Below are positions 27,744 to 36,513 of a stretch of 64,000 nt of DNA, piece by piece; the first letter of the stretch is position 1, and each line of letters starts with the position of its first letter. The translations under genes were made by a program, and so were the position numbers. This DNA is from Gammaproteobacteria bacterium (GTDB lineage Bacteria; Pseudomonadota; Gammaproteobacteria; Steroidobacterales; Foliamicaceae): positions 509,972-573,971 of the forward strand of contig VXSK01000002.1 of assembly GCA_009838035.1 (NCBI GenBank), in the 5' to 3' direction. The notes beneath the pieces are model-generated. The model searched no databases. It was not told the DNA's origin and was given only the letters and a program-made list of their open reading frames with translations.

Positions 27744-29699
27744 ATGAGAAGCGCGGCGATTGCAGGCCTGTGCCTGCTGCTGATGGCTGGCTGCGCCGGA
27801 GAGCCGTCGGATTCCGGTGCGCCTCCCTCCGCCGAAGACGACGGCCTCGGGCAGTTGTCCGGAACGGTGCAGGGCACCGTCGAAGGATTGCTTCCGGTCG
27901 TCTACGCCTACAACACCGACAAGGACCTCGCCTACACCGTGTTCGTCGTGGACGGCGAATACCGGGCGGTAAAAATGATCCCCGGCCGCTACGACGTGAC
28001 GATACGCCGCGCGGTCGATCAGCTTGAAGGATTCGATAGCCAGACGGTCAATATTGAAATCGGCCCCGGCGATGCGGTCGAACTCGATTTCGCGTTGACG
28101 GGCGTCGGCCCGGTGGTCGATTACGCCGGCGGCATGCACTACCCCAATGCCGAGATTCTCCCCTACGACGAGGTCTATCCGCCGGGGCCGGGGCGCGACA
28201 TTCTCGAGCGTGCCTGCCACGGCTGCCACACGATCCAACTCTTTTCCTACAACGACTTCTCGCGCGCCTATCCCGGCGCACGCGCGCCGAAAGACAGGCA
28301 GGCATGGGAAGTCGTCGTGGACCGGATGTACGAAGCTCCCGCGTTCGGCCGCGCCGGCAAGGCGTCGCTGTTCGATCCGAAGTTCCTGCCGCCGGAGGAC
28401 CGCGACATCCTGGTCGACTACCTTGCGGAGACCTTCCCCGCGGACCGTCCGCCGGTGGTCGTGCAACTCACGCGCGAACCCGAGCTCGATTACGAGGCGC
28501 TGAAGAAGGCGATGTTCGTCGAGTACATCTACCGCGAATCCGACGAATACGAAGTCTGGCCCTGGCCGCACCAGGTGGATTTCGACCTGGACGGCAACGT
28601 CTGGATCGCCTACACCGCCTGCTGCATCGTCAGGTTCGACCCGCGCACCGGCGAACAAACGGCCTTCGAAGGGCACGGCGGCGGCCACGGCATCGTGGTG
28701 GACCAGACCGACGGGACGGTCTGGTATTCGGGCGACGTCGTGCGCCGGCTCGATCCCGCAACCGGCAAGGTGGACCATTGGGTGGCCCCCGATCCGATGC
28801 TGGGCAGCAATACCCAGATCTTCGACTCGAAGGGCAATCTCTGGCTCTCCCTGATCGCCGCCGGCGCGCTGGGGAAATGGGACCGGGCCACGGATTCGAT
28901 CGTTTACTGGGAAGTCCCGGTGATGCGCAGCCGCCCCTACGGGATCATCGTCGACCACAAGGACAAGGTGTGGTTCTCCGACTATCACAACGGCGGCGTG
29001 TCGCGCTTCGACCCGGAAACCGAAGTGTTCCGCCACTACCCGGTGGTCGAGGACGACGCCACCACGTCGATACGCCGGCTGGGCGTCGATTCGAAGGGCA
29101 TGATCTGGACGTCCACCTGGGGAAACCGCGCCTTCGACAATGCCATCCTGTATCGCCTGAATCCTGAAACGGGCGAGGTGTTCCGCCGCAAGATGGACGT
29201 TCCCTATGCGGCCTCGTACAACGCCGAAGCCGATCCAGACGACAACATCTGGGCCGCCAACGACAACTACCTGTCCAAGTACGACCAGGAAGCCGACACG
29301 TTCACCCACTACCCCATCCCCACGCGCTCCGACTCCCTCAAGACCACGATCACGCGCGACGGCGCGGTCTGGTTCATCTACCGCAACGCGGGCCGGTTCG
29401 CCGGATACGGCGGCGCCGTGTCCGTGCTGTATCCGGACAAGGACAACATCCCCACACTGGGCGCCTATCACTCCGAGGACAGCGCCGGCTACCAGTTGAG
29501 CGGCTACGACGGTCCGCCCGCGCCGCCGGTCCTGGGCGAGAACCGCCCGGTCGCACTGGGCGCGCAAAACGTCGACGAATACATCGACTTCGCCCTGGCA
29601 GCCGGCATAGTGGACGAAGCAGGCGCCGCCGAACTGCGCGCGACTCAGCCGCGGCCCCCAAGCAAGGAAGTGCAAGAACGCATTGAACGCGCCGACTGA
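27744..29699 (+). CDS. Lipoprotein with one haem c site and a virginiamycin B lyase-like beta-propeller
   Basis: A 651-residue predicted lipoprotein: signal LCLLLMAGC with lipidated C17. A carboxypeptidase-regulatory-like beta-sandwich seems to occupy about residues 35-125. A single CHGCH haem c motif follows (C158, C161, H162). From about residue 265, six or more repeats of the Vgb/SMP-30-like propeller appear (DLDGNVWIAYTACCIVRFDPRTGE, DSKGNLWLS, DHKDKVWFSDYHNGGVSRFDPE, DSKGMIWTSTWGN). It should sit in the periplasmic face of a membrane. Haem plus propeller suggests a periplasmic oxidoreductase or electron-transfer partner. AGGGAGGAG precedes ATG 27744. Confidence 0.82.
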   Translation: MRSAAIAGLCLLLMAGCAGEPSDSGAPPSAEDDGLGQLSGTVQGTVEGLLPVVYAYNTDKDLAYTVFVVDGEYRAVKMIPGRYDVTIRRAVDQLEGFDSQTVNIEIGPGDAVELDFALTGVGPVVDYAGGMHYPNAEILPYDEVYPPGPGRDILERACHGCHTIQLFSYNDFSRAYPGARAPKDRQAWEVVVDRMYEAPAFGRAGKASLFDPKFLPPEDRDILVDYLAETFPADRPPVVVQLTREPELDYEALKKAMFVEYIYRESDEYEVWPWPHQVDFDLDGNVWIAYTACCIVRFDPRTGEQTAFEGHGGGHGIVVDQTDGTVWYSGDVVRRLDPATGKVDHWVAPDPMLGSNTQIFDSKGNLWLSLIAAGALGKWDRATDSIVYWEVPVMRSRPYGIIVDHKDKVWFSDYHNGGVSRFDPETEVFRHYPVVEDDATTSIRRLGVDSKGMIWTSTWGNRAFDNAILYRLNPETGEVFRRKMDVPYAASYNAEADPDDNIWAANDNYLSKYDQEADTFTHYPIPTRSDSLKTTITRDGAVWFIYRNAGRFAGYGGAVSVLYPDKDNIPTLGAYHSEDSAGYQLSGYDGPPAPPVLGENRPVALGAQNVDEYIDFALAAGIVDEAGAAELRATQPRPPSKEVQERIERAD

Positions 29700-29772
29700 C
29701 CTGGGCGGGGGCCTGACCCTCGCCGCGTCCCAACCTCCGCGGGGGCAAGCCGCCCTCCTTCCCGGGTCCTGC

Positions 29773-31095
29773 ATGGCGTTCTTCCTGGCCCTCGCTGTCC
29801 CCCTTTGCGTGTCCGCAGGCCAACCGGGCGCTACGTCAGCCGCCGAACCGCTCCTGGCATCCGCAAGCGAATTGACTCCGCAGGAGGTAATCGACAATCC
29901 GCAATGCCGCATGCACGCAGCTCAGGATGCGGCGGTGGTTGTGCTGATCGAGTCCGACGTGGCGCGTTTCCTGGTAGTGGATGGGGACGGCCCGGTCTAT
30001 GGCGGCGATTTGTCGTTCCCCGCAAGCGGATACAGACTTGGGCGTCGGGAGGACGGTTCCCTGATCGCAGGCTTCTTTGGCGTTCTCTCACATGCCGCAG
30101 GCACCGTCCCCATGCCACCGGAACCGGCCGTGATCTTTCTGGATGGGCAAGTCATATACGAGCATCACGATGTAGTTCGCCTGGGCATTGCTCCCGATGG
30201 TTCGTCCTTCTACGCTGTCGAGACAGTCACTGAAGACTCATTCGAACTGCTGATCCGAAACCTCGACCAGGGAAAAGAGTATCGCCACGACATCGGCAAC
30301 ACGTTCAAGTCCTGGGGGCTTGAACTCTGTTACAGCGCCTCCTACTCGCCGGACTACTCGGAAGTGCATCTGGACCCGGGGTGCCCCGGTGATGAGGGAG
30401 GCGTGGGAACTCACTACTTCTATAAGACAGGCGGCGGCACGCCGAGAACAATCAGGATCGAGGACACGGAAAGCAGGCGGGACGAGGCTGTGCTGGTTTC
30501 GTCAACAGAAGGCTACTTCGTCGAGGACGAGAGGGTTGAGCGGAACGAGCCCAGATTTAGGATCGCGAAACGGCAATACGTTTGGCCGGAGGGCAATTCA
30601 AGGGATGTTTGGTCCTTCGTAACCACCCACAACTTCTCTTTCTGGACCATCAGCGTATGGAGTTCCGGCGCCTGGCTTACCCTGATTACCATTCCTTCCG
30701 GCCTCCCGCAGACGTGGGACCGGAAAGATTGGAGACTCTTAGTCGTTAACGGGGCCACAGGGGAGATCGTGTTTGATTTCCCACGAGTATCGGAAAAAGA
30801 GCAGTGCGAACGCCTGGGCGACTTCCTGAATCCCGCAACCATGCCCCCTGGTATAGGCAATGTCAGCGGGCACAGAATAAGCGCCAACGAACTCCTGATT
30901 CACCGTTCATTTTCCCGCGATCAAAGAACCGCCGCTTACGACGTCTACGACCTGGATACGATTTCCAACAACGCGAAACCGTTGTTTCGGATTCCGATTA
31001 ATCGGAGATGGAACAACAGTTGTGCGTCCCGAGACTATCCGCGAGCATTGGCGGAACGCAAAGGCCGGCTCGCGTATGTGTCGGTGCGAAAATAG
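29773..31095 (+). CDS. Secreted protein of unknown function
   Basis: Not recognised. From ATG 29773 the product begins MAFFLALAVPLCVSAG, a plausible though uncharged signal peptide. About 425 residues follow with alternating beta-rich segments and several Trp/Tyr-containing strands, perhaps a beta-propeller. A TTG at 29683 in frame would overlap the preceding lipoprotein gene by 17 bases and add 30 residues that do not look like a signal peptide, so the ATG is preferred. It follows the haem lipoprotein on the same strand and may work with it. Its G+C is lower than its neighbours'. Confidence 0.6.
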   Translation: MAFFLALAVPLCVSAGQPGATSAAEPLLASASELTPQEVIDNPQCRMHAAQDAAVVVLIESDVARFLVVDGDGPVYGGDLSFPASGYRLGRREDGSLIAGFFGVLSHAAGTVPMPPEPAVIFLDGQVIYEHHDVVRLGIAPDGSSFYAVETVTEDSFELLIRNLDQGKEYRHDIGNTFKSWGLELCYSASYSPDYSEVHLDPGCPGDEGGVGTHYFYKTGGGTPRTIRIEDTESRRDEAVLVSSTEGYFVEDERVERNEPRFRIAKRQYVWPEGNSRDVWSFVTTHNFSFWTISVWSSGAWLTLITIPSGLPQTWDRKDWRLLVVNGATGEIVFDFPRVSEKEQCERLGDFLNPATMPPGIGNVSGHRISANELLIHRSFSRDQRTAAYDVYDLDTISNNAKPLFRIPINRRWNNSCASRDYPRALAERKGRLAYVSVRK

Positions 31096-31105
31096 CTGGA
31101 TTGCG

Positions 31106-31136
31106 ACGGCGGGACGCCGTGGGGGACATGCCCCCA
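31106..31136. terminator. Two adjacent hairpins between convergent genes (bidirectional terminator or REP-like)
   Basis: ACGGC-GGGAC-GCCGT (31106-31120) is followed at once by TGGGGG-ACATG-CCCCCA (31120-31136). They lie in the 51-base gap between the stops of the unknown secreted protein and the convergent aminotransferase. No T-tract is present, so termination is inferred only from the position. The core GGGGG-N-CATGCCCCC recurs at 47482-47498. Confidence 0.4.
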
Positions 31137-31146
31137 CTCCCGGGGG

Positions 31147-32481
31147 TTACGAAAGGGTGTCGAGGACCCGGGCGAGTTTGTCCACGAGTTCGGCGATGTG
31201 CGACTCTTCGGCGACGAGCGCGGGGCACAGCGCAATGGTGTCGCCGGTGGTGCGCACCAGCAGGCCGTTGTCGAAGCACAGCCGGAACGCTTCCTGCGCG
31301 CGCGCCGTGGGCTTGTCCGGCACCGGCTCCAGCTCCACCGCGCCCAGCATCCCGAAGTCGCGGATGTCGATGACGTAGGGCTTGCCCTTCAGCGCCTGCA
31401 GCGCGTCGCCCAGCAGCTTGCCGGTTTCCTTGCCGCGCTCGAACAGGCCCTGGTCCTGGTACACGTCCAGTGACGCGTGCGCGGCCGCCACCGCCAACGG
31501 ATGGCCCGAATACGTGTAGCCGTGCGCGAACTCGATGAGTTGCTCGGGGCCCTGCATGAAGTCTTCGTAGATTTCGCGGCGCGCCAGCACCGCGCCCATC
31601 GGCACCGCTCCGCTGGTCAGGCCCTTCGCCAGCGTGATGATGTCGGGCGTCACGCCGAACGTCTGCGAAGCGAACGCCTCTCCGGTGCGTCCGAATCCCG
31701 TGATGACCTCGTCGAAGATCAGCAGCAGCCCGTGCTCGTCGCAAATCTCGCGAATCCTTTCCAGGTAGCCCTTCGGCGGGACCAGCACGCCGCCCGAACA
31801 GGCGATCGCCTCCACGATCACCGCGGCGATGGTCGAGGCGTCGTGCAGCGCCACGATCTCCTCCAATTCGTCCGCCAGGTGGGCGCCCCACTCGGGCTGG
31901 CCGCGGCTGAAGGCCTGGTGCTCGAGGTCCTGCGTGTGCCTGAGATGATCCACGCCCGCCAGCAGCGCCCCGAACAGCTTGCGATTCGACGAGATGCCGC
32001 CCACCGAAATGCCGCCGAAACCCACGCCGTGGTAGCCCTTCTGACGCCCGATCAGCCGCACCCGCTGCCCCTCGCCGCGCACGCGGTGCCAGGCGAGCGC
32101 GATCTTCAGCGCCGTATCGACCGACTCCGAGCCGGAATTGGTGAAGAACACGCTGGTCAGCCCCTCCGGCGCCATCCCGGCCAGCCGGTTGGCCAGCTCG
32201 AAGGTGCGCGGATAGCCCATCTGAAACGCCGTGTAGTAATCCAGCTTCGCCGCCTGCTCCTGGATCGCGGCCACAATGTGCGGATGGCAGTGTCCCGCGT
32301 TGCAACACCACAGACCCGAAACGCCGTCGAGCAACTGCTGCCCGTCGTGCGACGTGTAATACATGCCCTGGGCATCGACCACGAAACGCGGGTCGCTCTT
32401 GAACTGCCGGTTGGCCGTAAACGGCATCCAGTACGCCTGCAAATCGGGCAGGTCCGTCATCACACTCTTGCTCGTATCCAT
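31147..32481 (-). CDS. Class III aminotransferase (omega-amino acid:pyruvate type)
   Basis: A 444-residue PLP-dependent aminotransferase, close to beta-alanine/omega-amino acid:pyruvate aminotransferases. Visible: the N-terminal substrate loop YWMPFTANRQFK, the PLP phosphate contact FFTNSGSESVDTALKIA, the aspartate of LLIFDEVITGFGRTG that binds the pyridine nitrogen, and the Schiff-base lysine in ITLAKGLTSGAVPMG. The start ATG 32481 was chosen because the family begins there; the open frame beyond it on the minus strand is a shadow of the TlpA-like gene. It transfers an amine to pyruvate or oxaloacetate in the cytoplasm, possibly for the product of the heterocycle pathway. Confidence 0.92.
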   Translation of the reverse strand: MDTSKSVMTDLPDLQAYWMPFTANRQFKSDPRFVVDAQGMYYTSHDGQQLLDGVSGLWCCNAGHCHPHIVAAIQEQAAKLDYYTAFQMGYPRTFELANRLAGMAPEGLTSVFFTNSGSESVDTALKIALAWHRVRGEGQRVRLIGRQKGYHGVGFGGISVGGISSNRKLFGALLAGVDHLRHTQDLEHQAFSRGQPEWGAHLADELEEIVALHDASTIAAVIVEAIACSGGVLVPPKGYLERIREICDEHGLLLIFDEVITGFGRTGEAFASQTFGVTPDIITLAKGLTSGAVPMGAVLARREIYEDFMQGPEQLIEFAHGYTYSGHPLAVAAAHASLDVYQDQGLFERGKETGKLLGDALQALKGKPYVIDIRDFGMLGAVELEPVPDKPTARAQEAFRLCFDNGLLVRTTGDTIALCPALVAEESHIAELVDKLARVLDTLS

Positions 32482-32583
32482 GGCCCGGTACCCTACCAGC
32501 CCAAGCCCCGCGCGCCCACCCCCTTCCGGACGATCCGCTGTGGTAGGGTGAGTGCAAGTCTCCGAACCTCGCAGGATCAACCC

Positions 32584-33834
32584 ATGGGCTACCGCAAAAC
32601 CAATATTCCGGGCTGGTTCTGCCAGCTGATCCTCCTGACTCTGATTGCCTTGCCGGTCCTCGCCGATGACGTTCCTCTCATGGTGCTCGAAGGTACGGCG
32701 ACCGGGGGACGCGACAACGGCGACTTCATGGTGTTTGATCCGGCGCTGGCGTGGAACCGGGACCAATTGACGGAATGGCAGGAAACTGCAAAGGAAGGAG
32801 AACGACCACCCATGGAAGAGTTTATGGGCGCCATTGGAAAAGCTCGGATCGGTCCCGACCACAAGTTTCGTCTCGAAATACCCGTAGACCGTCCCCGCCG
32901 CGTCTATTTCGCCATCTTCAACGCGAAGTCTCCTGACGGAATGACCTATGGACCAGTCAAGACGGGCAACAACTTCGTCCTGGAGCCGGGGAAGCTCAAT
33001 CTGCGGACCATACGCGGCAATTACTGGATCATGACGGGCGGCTATTACAACGATGCCATTCACAGTTCATGGCGGACTTCGGAGGAATACACGCAAGCGC
33101 AGGCCGACTACGAGCGGTTCTTGACTCCCGCGGAGGACGAGACCGAGGAAGCCAGGCGGCGCAGGGTGGACAACCTCACGGAGGCCTCCAGGCGGCTTAC
33201 GCAAATCGAGATGGACGGCTTCGCAAAGGTCGCGCTGAACCACGATGATCCCGAGGTAGTCAAGCATGCGATCCAGACAACCTGGCTGTTCGGTCCGTGG
33301 ATGGGCGAAGCGATACAGAGGCTGGCGGAAATCGCGCCGGAGGATCCCTGGGTCATTGGACGCCTCGCCGCGATGGAAGCGGCCGCGGCGAATGCCGAAC
33401 AGAACAGGCAATTGCGCGTCGGCGAGAGCGTCCTGGACTTCACGGCCGAGACACTTGGCGGCGAAGAAGTAACGCTTTCCGATATACGCGCCGACAGCCG
33501 CTATTTGCTGGTTGAGTTCTGGGCCTCCTGGTGCGGCCCCTGCCGGGTGGAAATACCGCACATGAAGCAGGCCTATGAACGTTTCCGCGACAAGGGGTTT
33601 GAGATCGTATCGTTTACCGTCGACGAAGAGCGCGAGGACTGGGAAGAAGCCTCCGTCGAAGAAGATCTGCCCTGGTTCGATCTCGGCATGGGATACGAGG
33701 CCGAGGCCGCAAAGGCCTACAATGTCCTCGGTGTTCCGAACAACTACCTGGTGGAATCCAGCACCGGAAAAATCATTTCCAAGGACCTGCGCCAACACAA
33801 GCTCGATGAAAAACTGGAAGAACTGCTCGAATAA
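32584..33834 (+). CDS. Secreted TlpA-like thiol-disulfide oxidoreductase, copy 1
   Basis: A 416-residue protein. A signal peptide (FCQLILLTLIALPVLA) is followed by an N-terminal domain of about 250 residues that resembles the DUF4369-type domain often joined to TlpA. The C-terminal thioredoxin fold carries the active site W316-C-G-P-C320 in FWASWCGPCRVEIPHMKQAY. It should act in the periplasm, reducing or exchanging disulfides. It is 13 bases upstream of a MORN-repeat protein and is a paralogue of the gene at 35251-36513. A GTG or ATG further upstream would include unrelated minus-strand aminotransferase sequence. Confidence 0.88.
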   Translation: MGYRKTNIPGWFCQLILLTLIALPVLADDVPLMVLEGTATGGRDNGDFMVFDPALAWNRDQLTEWQETAKEGERPPMEEFMGAIGKARIGPDHKFRLEIPVDRPRRVYFAIFNAKSPDGMTYGPVKTGNNFVLEPGKLNLRTIRGNYWIMTGGYYNDAIHSSWRTSEEYTQAQADYERFLTPAEDETEEARRRRVDNLTEASRRLTQIEMDGFAKVALNHDDPEVVKHAIQTTWLFGPWMGEAIQRLAEIAPEDPWVIGRLAAMEAAAANAEQNRQLRVGESVLDFTAETLGGEEVTLSDIRADSRYLLVEFWASWCGPCRVEIPHMKQAYERFRDKGFEIVSFTVDEEREDWEEASVEEDLPWFDLGMGYEAEAAKAYNVLGVPNNYLVESSTGKIISKDLRQHKLDEKLEELLE

Positions 33835-33847
33835 GGAGTGACGCTCG

Positions 33848-35206
33848 ATGAAACTCGTGCTCTGGGCGTTTGCCGGCGCGCTGATCGTGCTGCTGATCCT
33901 GAGTTACACGGGAATCGCCCGGTTTGAGATTCTGCCGAGGGAAACGGCAACGCTTCCACTCCCGGAAGGCATCACCCAGAAAAACCTTTGCCACGAGCGC
34001 AGCTACGGGCGCCACTGCTGGAAGGAAGTCGTGAACCGGCCGGGGTGTTTCACATGGGTCTATGTGGAATCGCCGGACCAGGAATTCTATTGGTACGGCG
34101 AATGCCCCGATGGCCTGGCGGAAGGAGAGTACGGTCTGGAATCACGATCGCACCTCGATTTGACCGTTTTCGTCTTCTCGCTGCTCGACGGCAGGCACGA
34201 GGGAACGCTCGTCAAGGGGAAGCGGCAGGGCGACTGGTACTCCCGATACCTGGGCGGCAGGGAGGCGGAGCAGTCGTACTTGTACGGGTATCGGCACGGC
34301 ATCCGCTGGGTCGGCCACAGGAACGGAGAATTCGTCGAAATTCCCTACATCCTGGGACGGCAAAGCGATGTTCCGTTCCGGTACAGACTGGGTGGAGAGA
34401 GAATCATCCCCCCGTGGGAGCAGCGCTACGACGAGGATTGGCCGTACCGCGACGGGTACCGGCACGGCTTTGAGCCTGGGCCGGGCGCCGATGGAGAAGC
34501 ACGGAGGGAGCTGTTTATCGAGAACAGGAAAGTCGTCGCCTGGGGTCCTGCCGAATCGAATGAAGAACCGGTTGACCGGCCGTTTCCCGACGGCGGGCTG
34601 ACAGGACGCTACTTGCTGCACCTTTCCGCCGGGAGTGACGCAGGCGAGCACTACTTTGACGGCACCGAAGCCGAAGGGCAATTCGCCGACGGAGTCATGC
34701 AGGGAGAATGGACCTTCCGCGATCCCGGCGGCACGGTCCGTAGCGGGCTTTACCAGGACAACCGCCCGACAGGCGAATGGGTCGAGATCGACCACGGAAG
34801 GAGCTTCGCGCAGGGAGCCTACCTGGGCCAATACAAGCACGGCGACTGGGTGGTTCGGTACGACGACGGCGCGGTGCACGAAGGCGCCTACGAGGGCGGC
34901 GTTCGTGACGGCAAATGGATGATGAAGGAAGCCGACGGGCGCGTGGTGGAAGGCGAATACCGTGGCGACAGGCCGAACGGCGAATGGATCTACCGTTATC
35001 CGGACGGGACGATCGAGAAAGCATCCCTGCTGGGCGGCATCCGGCACGGAAAATGGACCACCACGCTGCCGGACGGCGCCGGAAGCGACGGCTTCTACTG
35101 GGAGGGAAGCAAATTCGGGGATTGGATCGTGCGCAGATCGGACGGAACCGTTATAGAGGAATTCTGGGAGAACGGCGCGCTCGTCGAGACCGCATTCCTC
35201 CATTAG
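33848..35206 (+). CDS. Membrane-anchored MORN-repeat protein with a four-cysteine domain, copy 1
   Basis: A 452-residue protein with one N-terminal transmembrane helix (about residues 3-22). It then has a small domain with four cysteines, C48, C57, C67 and C86, and about ten MORN/YwqK-type repeats of roughly 22 residues (for example GEWIYRYPDGTIEKASLLGGIRHGKW). The four cysteines are the only ones in the protein, and their spacing (C-X8-C-X9-C-X18-C) is identical in two paralogues downstream. The MORN region is probably periplasmic. AAGGAG precedes the start. It lies between two TlpA-like genes. The function is unknown; the repeats may bind lipid or protein. Confidence 0.8.
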   Translation: MKLVLWAFAGALIVLLILSYTGIARFEILPRETATLPLPEGITQKNLCHERSYGRHCWKEVVNRPGCFTWVYVESPDQEFYWYGECPDGLAEGEYGLESRSHLDLTVFVFSLLDGRHEGTLVKGKRQGDWYSRYLGGREAEQSYLYGYRHGIRWVGHRNGEFVEIPYILGRQSDVPFRYRLGGERIIPPWEQRYDEDWPYRDGYRHGFEPGPGADGEARRELFIENRKVVAWGPAESNEEPVDRPFPDGGLTGRYLLHLSAGSDAGEHYFDGTEAEGQFADGVMQGEWTFRDPGGTVRSGLYQDNRPTGEWVEIDHGRSFAQGAYLGQYKHGDWVVRYDDGAVHEGAYEGGVRDGKWMMKEADGRVVEGEYRGDRPNGEWIYRYPDGTIEKASLLGGIRHGKWTTTLPDGAGSDGFYWEGSKFGDWIVRRSDGTVIEEFWENGALVETAFLH

Positions 35207-35250
35207 CCTGCATGAATCCCGATGAACCAATGAATCAACGGAGAAACGAG

Positions 35251-36513
35251 ATGCGAACATTCATGATTACCCTCTTCCTGGCACTGCTGGCGGCATCGCC
35301 GGCACACGCCGACGAAACGTCAGTGATGGTGCTCGAAGGCACTACGGCCGCGCCGTACGACAACGGCCAATTCGCGGTACTTGACAGCAGGCGAGGCTGG
35401 GACACCGCCCGATGGGAAGAATGGCAAAGTACGGCAAAGCCGGACGAACAGCCGCCCATTGAAGCCTACGGCGCCATCGCCTGGGCGCCGATTGGTCCCG
35501 ATGGCGCATTTCGCCTGGAAATCGCCGTGGATCAGCCGCGTGTGGCCACCTTCGCCGTAATTGGCGCAAAGACCGCCGACGGCAATACGTTCACGCCAAA
35601 CAAGCAGGGCAACAATTTCATCATGGAGCCCGGCGAACTCAAGTTGCGGATGATCCGCCACGATTACTCGGAGATAACAGGCGGCCATTACAACGATGCC
35701 GTGTTCAACTCCTGGCGCCTTTCGAAGGAATACATAAAGGCGCAGGCGGACGCCGAACAAGCGCGGGCGGATCACGATCAGGCGCAGGCGAAAATCGGGG
35801 ACGAAGTCCTGCCGGGGGACGACCCGCGGGAGCAAGCAAGGCGGCGCCTGTGGGATCGCATGGTCGAATCCAACATGTTGACGATACGGCTTCAGGAAGA
35901 GGGCATGTCCAAGGTTGCGCTCACCCACCCCGACCCGCTGGCAAGGCGTTTTGCAATCGAGGCATCCTGGATAGTCGGACCGTGGATGAACGACGCGTTG
36001 CACTCCCTCGCCAAACTGACGCCGGACGATCCGTGGGTCGTCAACCGGCTCGCCCCCGCCACGAATGTGATAACGATCAATGCCCTGAAGGAGGGCGACA
36101 GCATCGTGGACTTCACCGGCGAGACCCTTGACGGCGTGGAGGTGCGACTGGCCGATGTGCAATCGATAAACCGCCTGGTCCTGGTGGAGTTCTGGGCGTC
36201 CTGGTGCGGCCCCTGCCGGGTGGAGATTCCGCACATGAAGCAAGCTTATGCCCGCTTCCGCGACAAGGGCTTCGAGATCGTCTCGTTCACGCTCGACGAC
36301 GAACGCGAGGACTGGGAGGAAGCGTCGGCCGAGGAAAACATGCCCTGGATTGATATCGGCATGGGATATGAGACGGAGGTAGCGCAAGCCTACAGTCTCA
36401 AGAATCGGGGCATACCATTGAACTACCTGGTGGATTCGGGCACCGGAAAAATCGTCGCGGCCAACCTGCGGCAACACAAGCTTGACGAAAAGCTGGAAGA
36501 ATTGCTCGACTAG
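35251..36513 (+). CDS. Secreted TlpA-like thiol-disulfide oxidoreductase, copy 2
   Basis: A 420-residue paralogue of the gene at 32584-33834. It begins with signal peptide MRTFMITLFLALLAASPAHA, then the same N-terminal domain (matching stretches ETSVMVLEGTT, FIMEPGELKLRMIR, GGHYNDAVFNSWR) and a thioredoxin domain with W318-C-G-P-C322. The start ATG 35251 has GGAG at -11; an ATG at 35230 is in frame but has no signal peptide directly after it. It ends in a 4-base overlap with the convergent HTTM-DCC gene. The duplicated pair flanks a MORN protein. Confidence 0.88.
   Translation: MRTFMITLFLALLAASPAHADETSVMVLEGTTAAPYDNGQFAVLDSRRGWDTARWEEWQSTAKPDEQPPIEAYGAIAWAPIGPDGAFRLEIAVDQPRVATFAVIGAKTADGNTFTPNKQGNNFIMEPGELKLRMIRHDYSEITGGHYNDAVFNSWRLSKEYIKAQADAEQARADHDQAQAKIGDEVLPGDDPREQARRRLWDRMVESNMLTIRLQEEGMSKVALTHPDPLARRFAIEASWIVGPWMNDALHSLAKLTPDDPWVVNRLAPATNVITINALKEGDSIVDFTGETLDGVEVRLADVQSINRLVLVEFWASWCGPCRVEIPHMKQAYARFRDKGFEIVSFTLDDEREDWEEASAEENMPWIDIGMGYETEVAQAYSLKNRGIPLNYLVDSGTGKIVAANLRQHKLDEKLEELLD

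Noticed and set aside
31477..32583. 5' extension of the first TlpA-like frame
   Set aside because: It is antisense to the aminotransferase; the signal peptide begins at ATG 32584.
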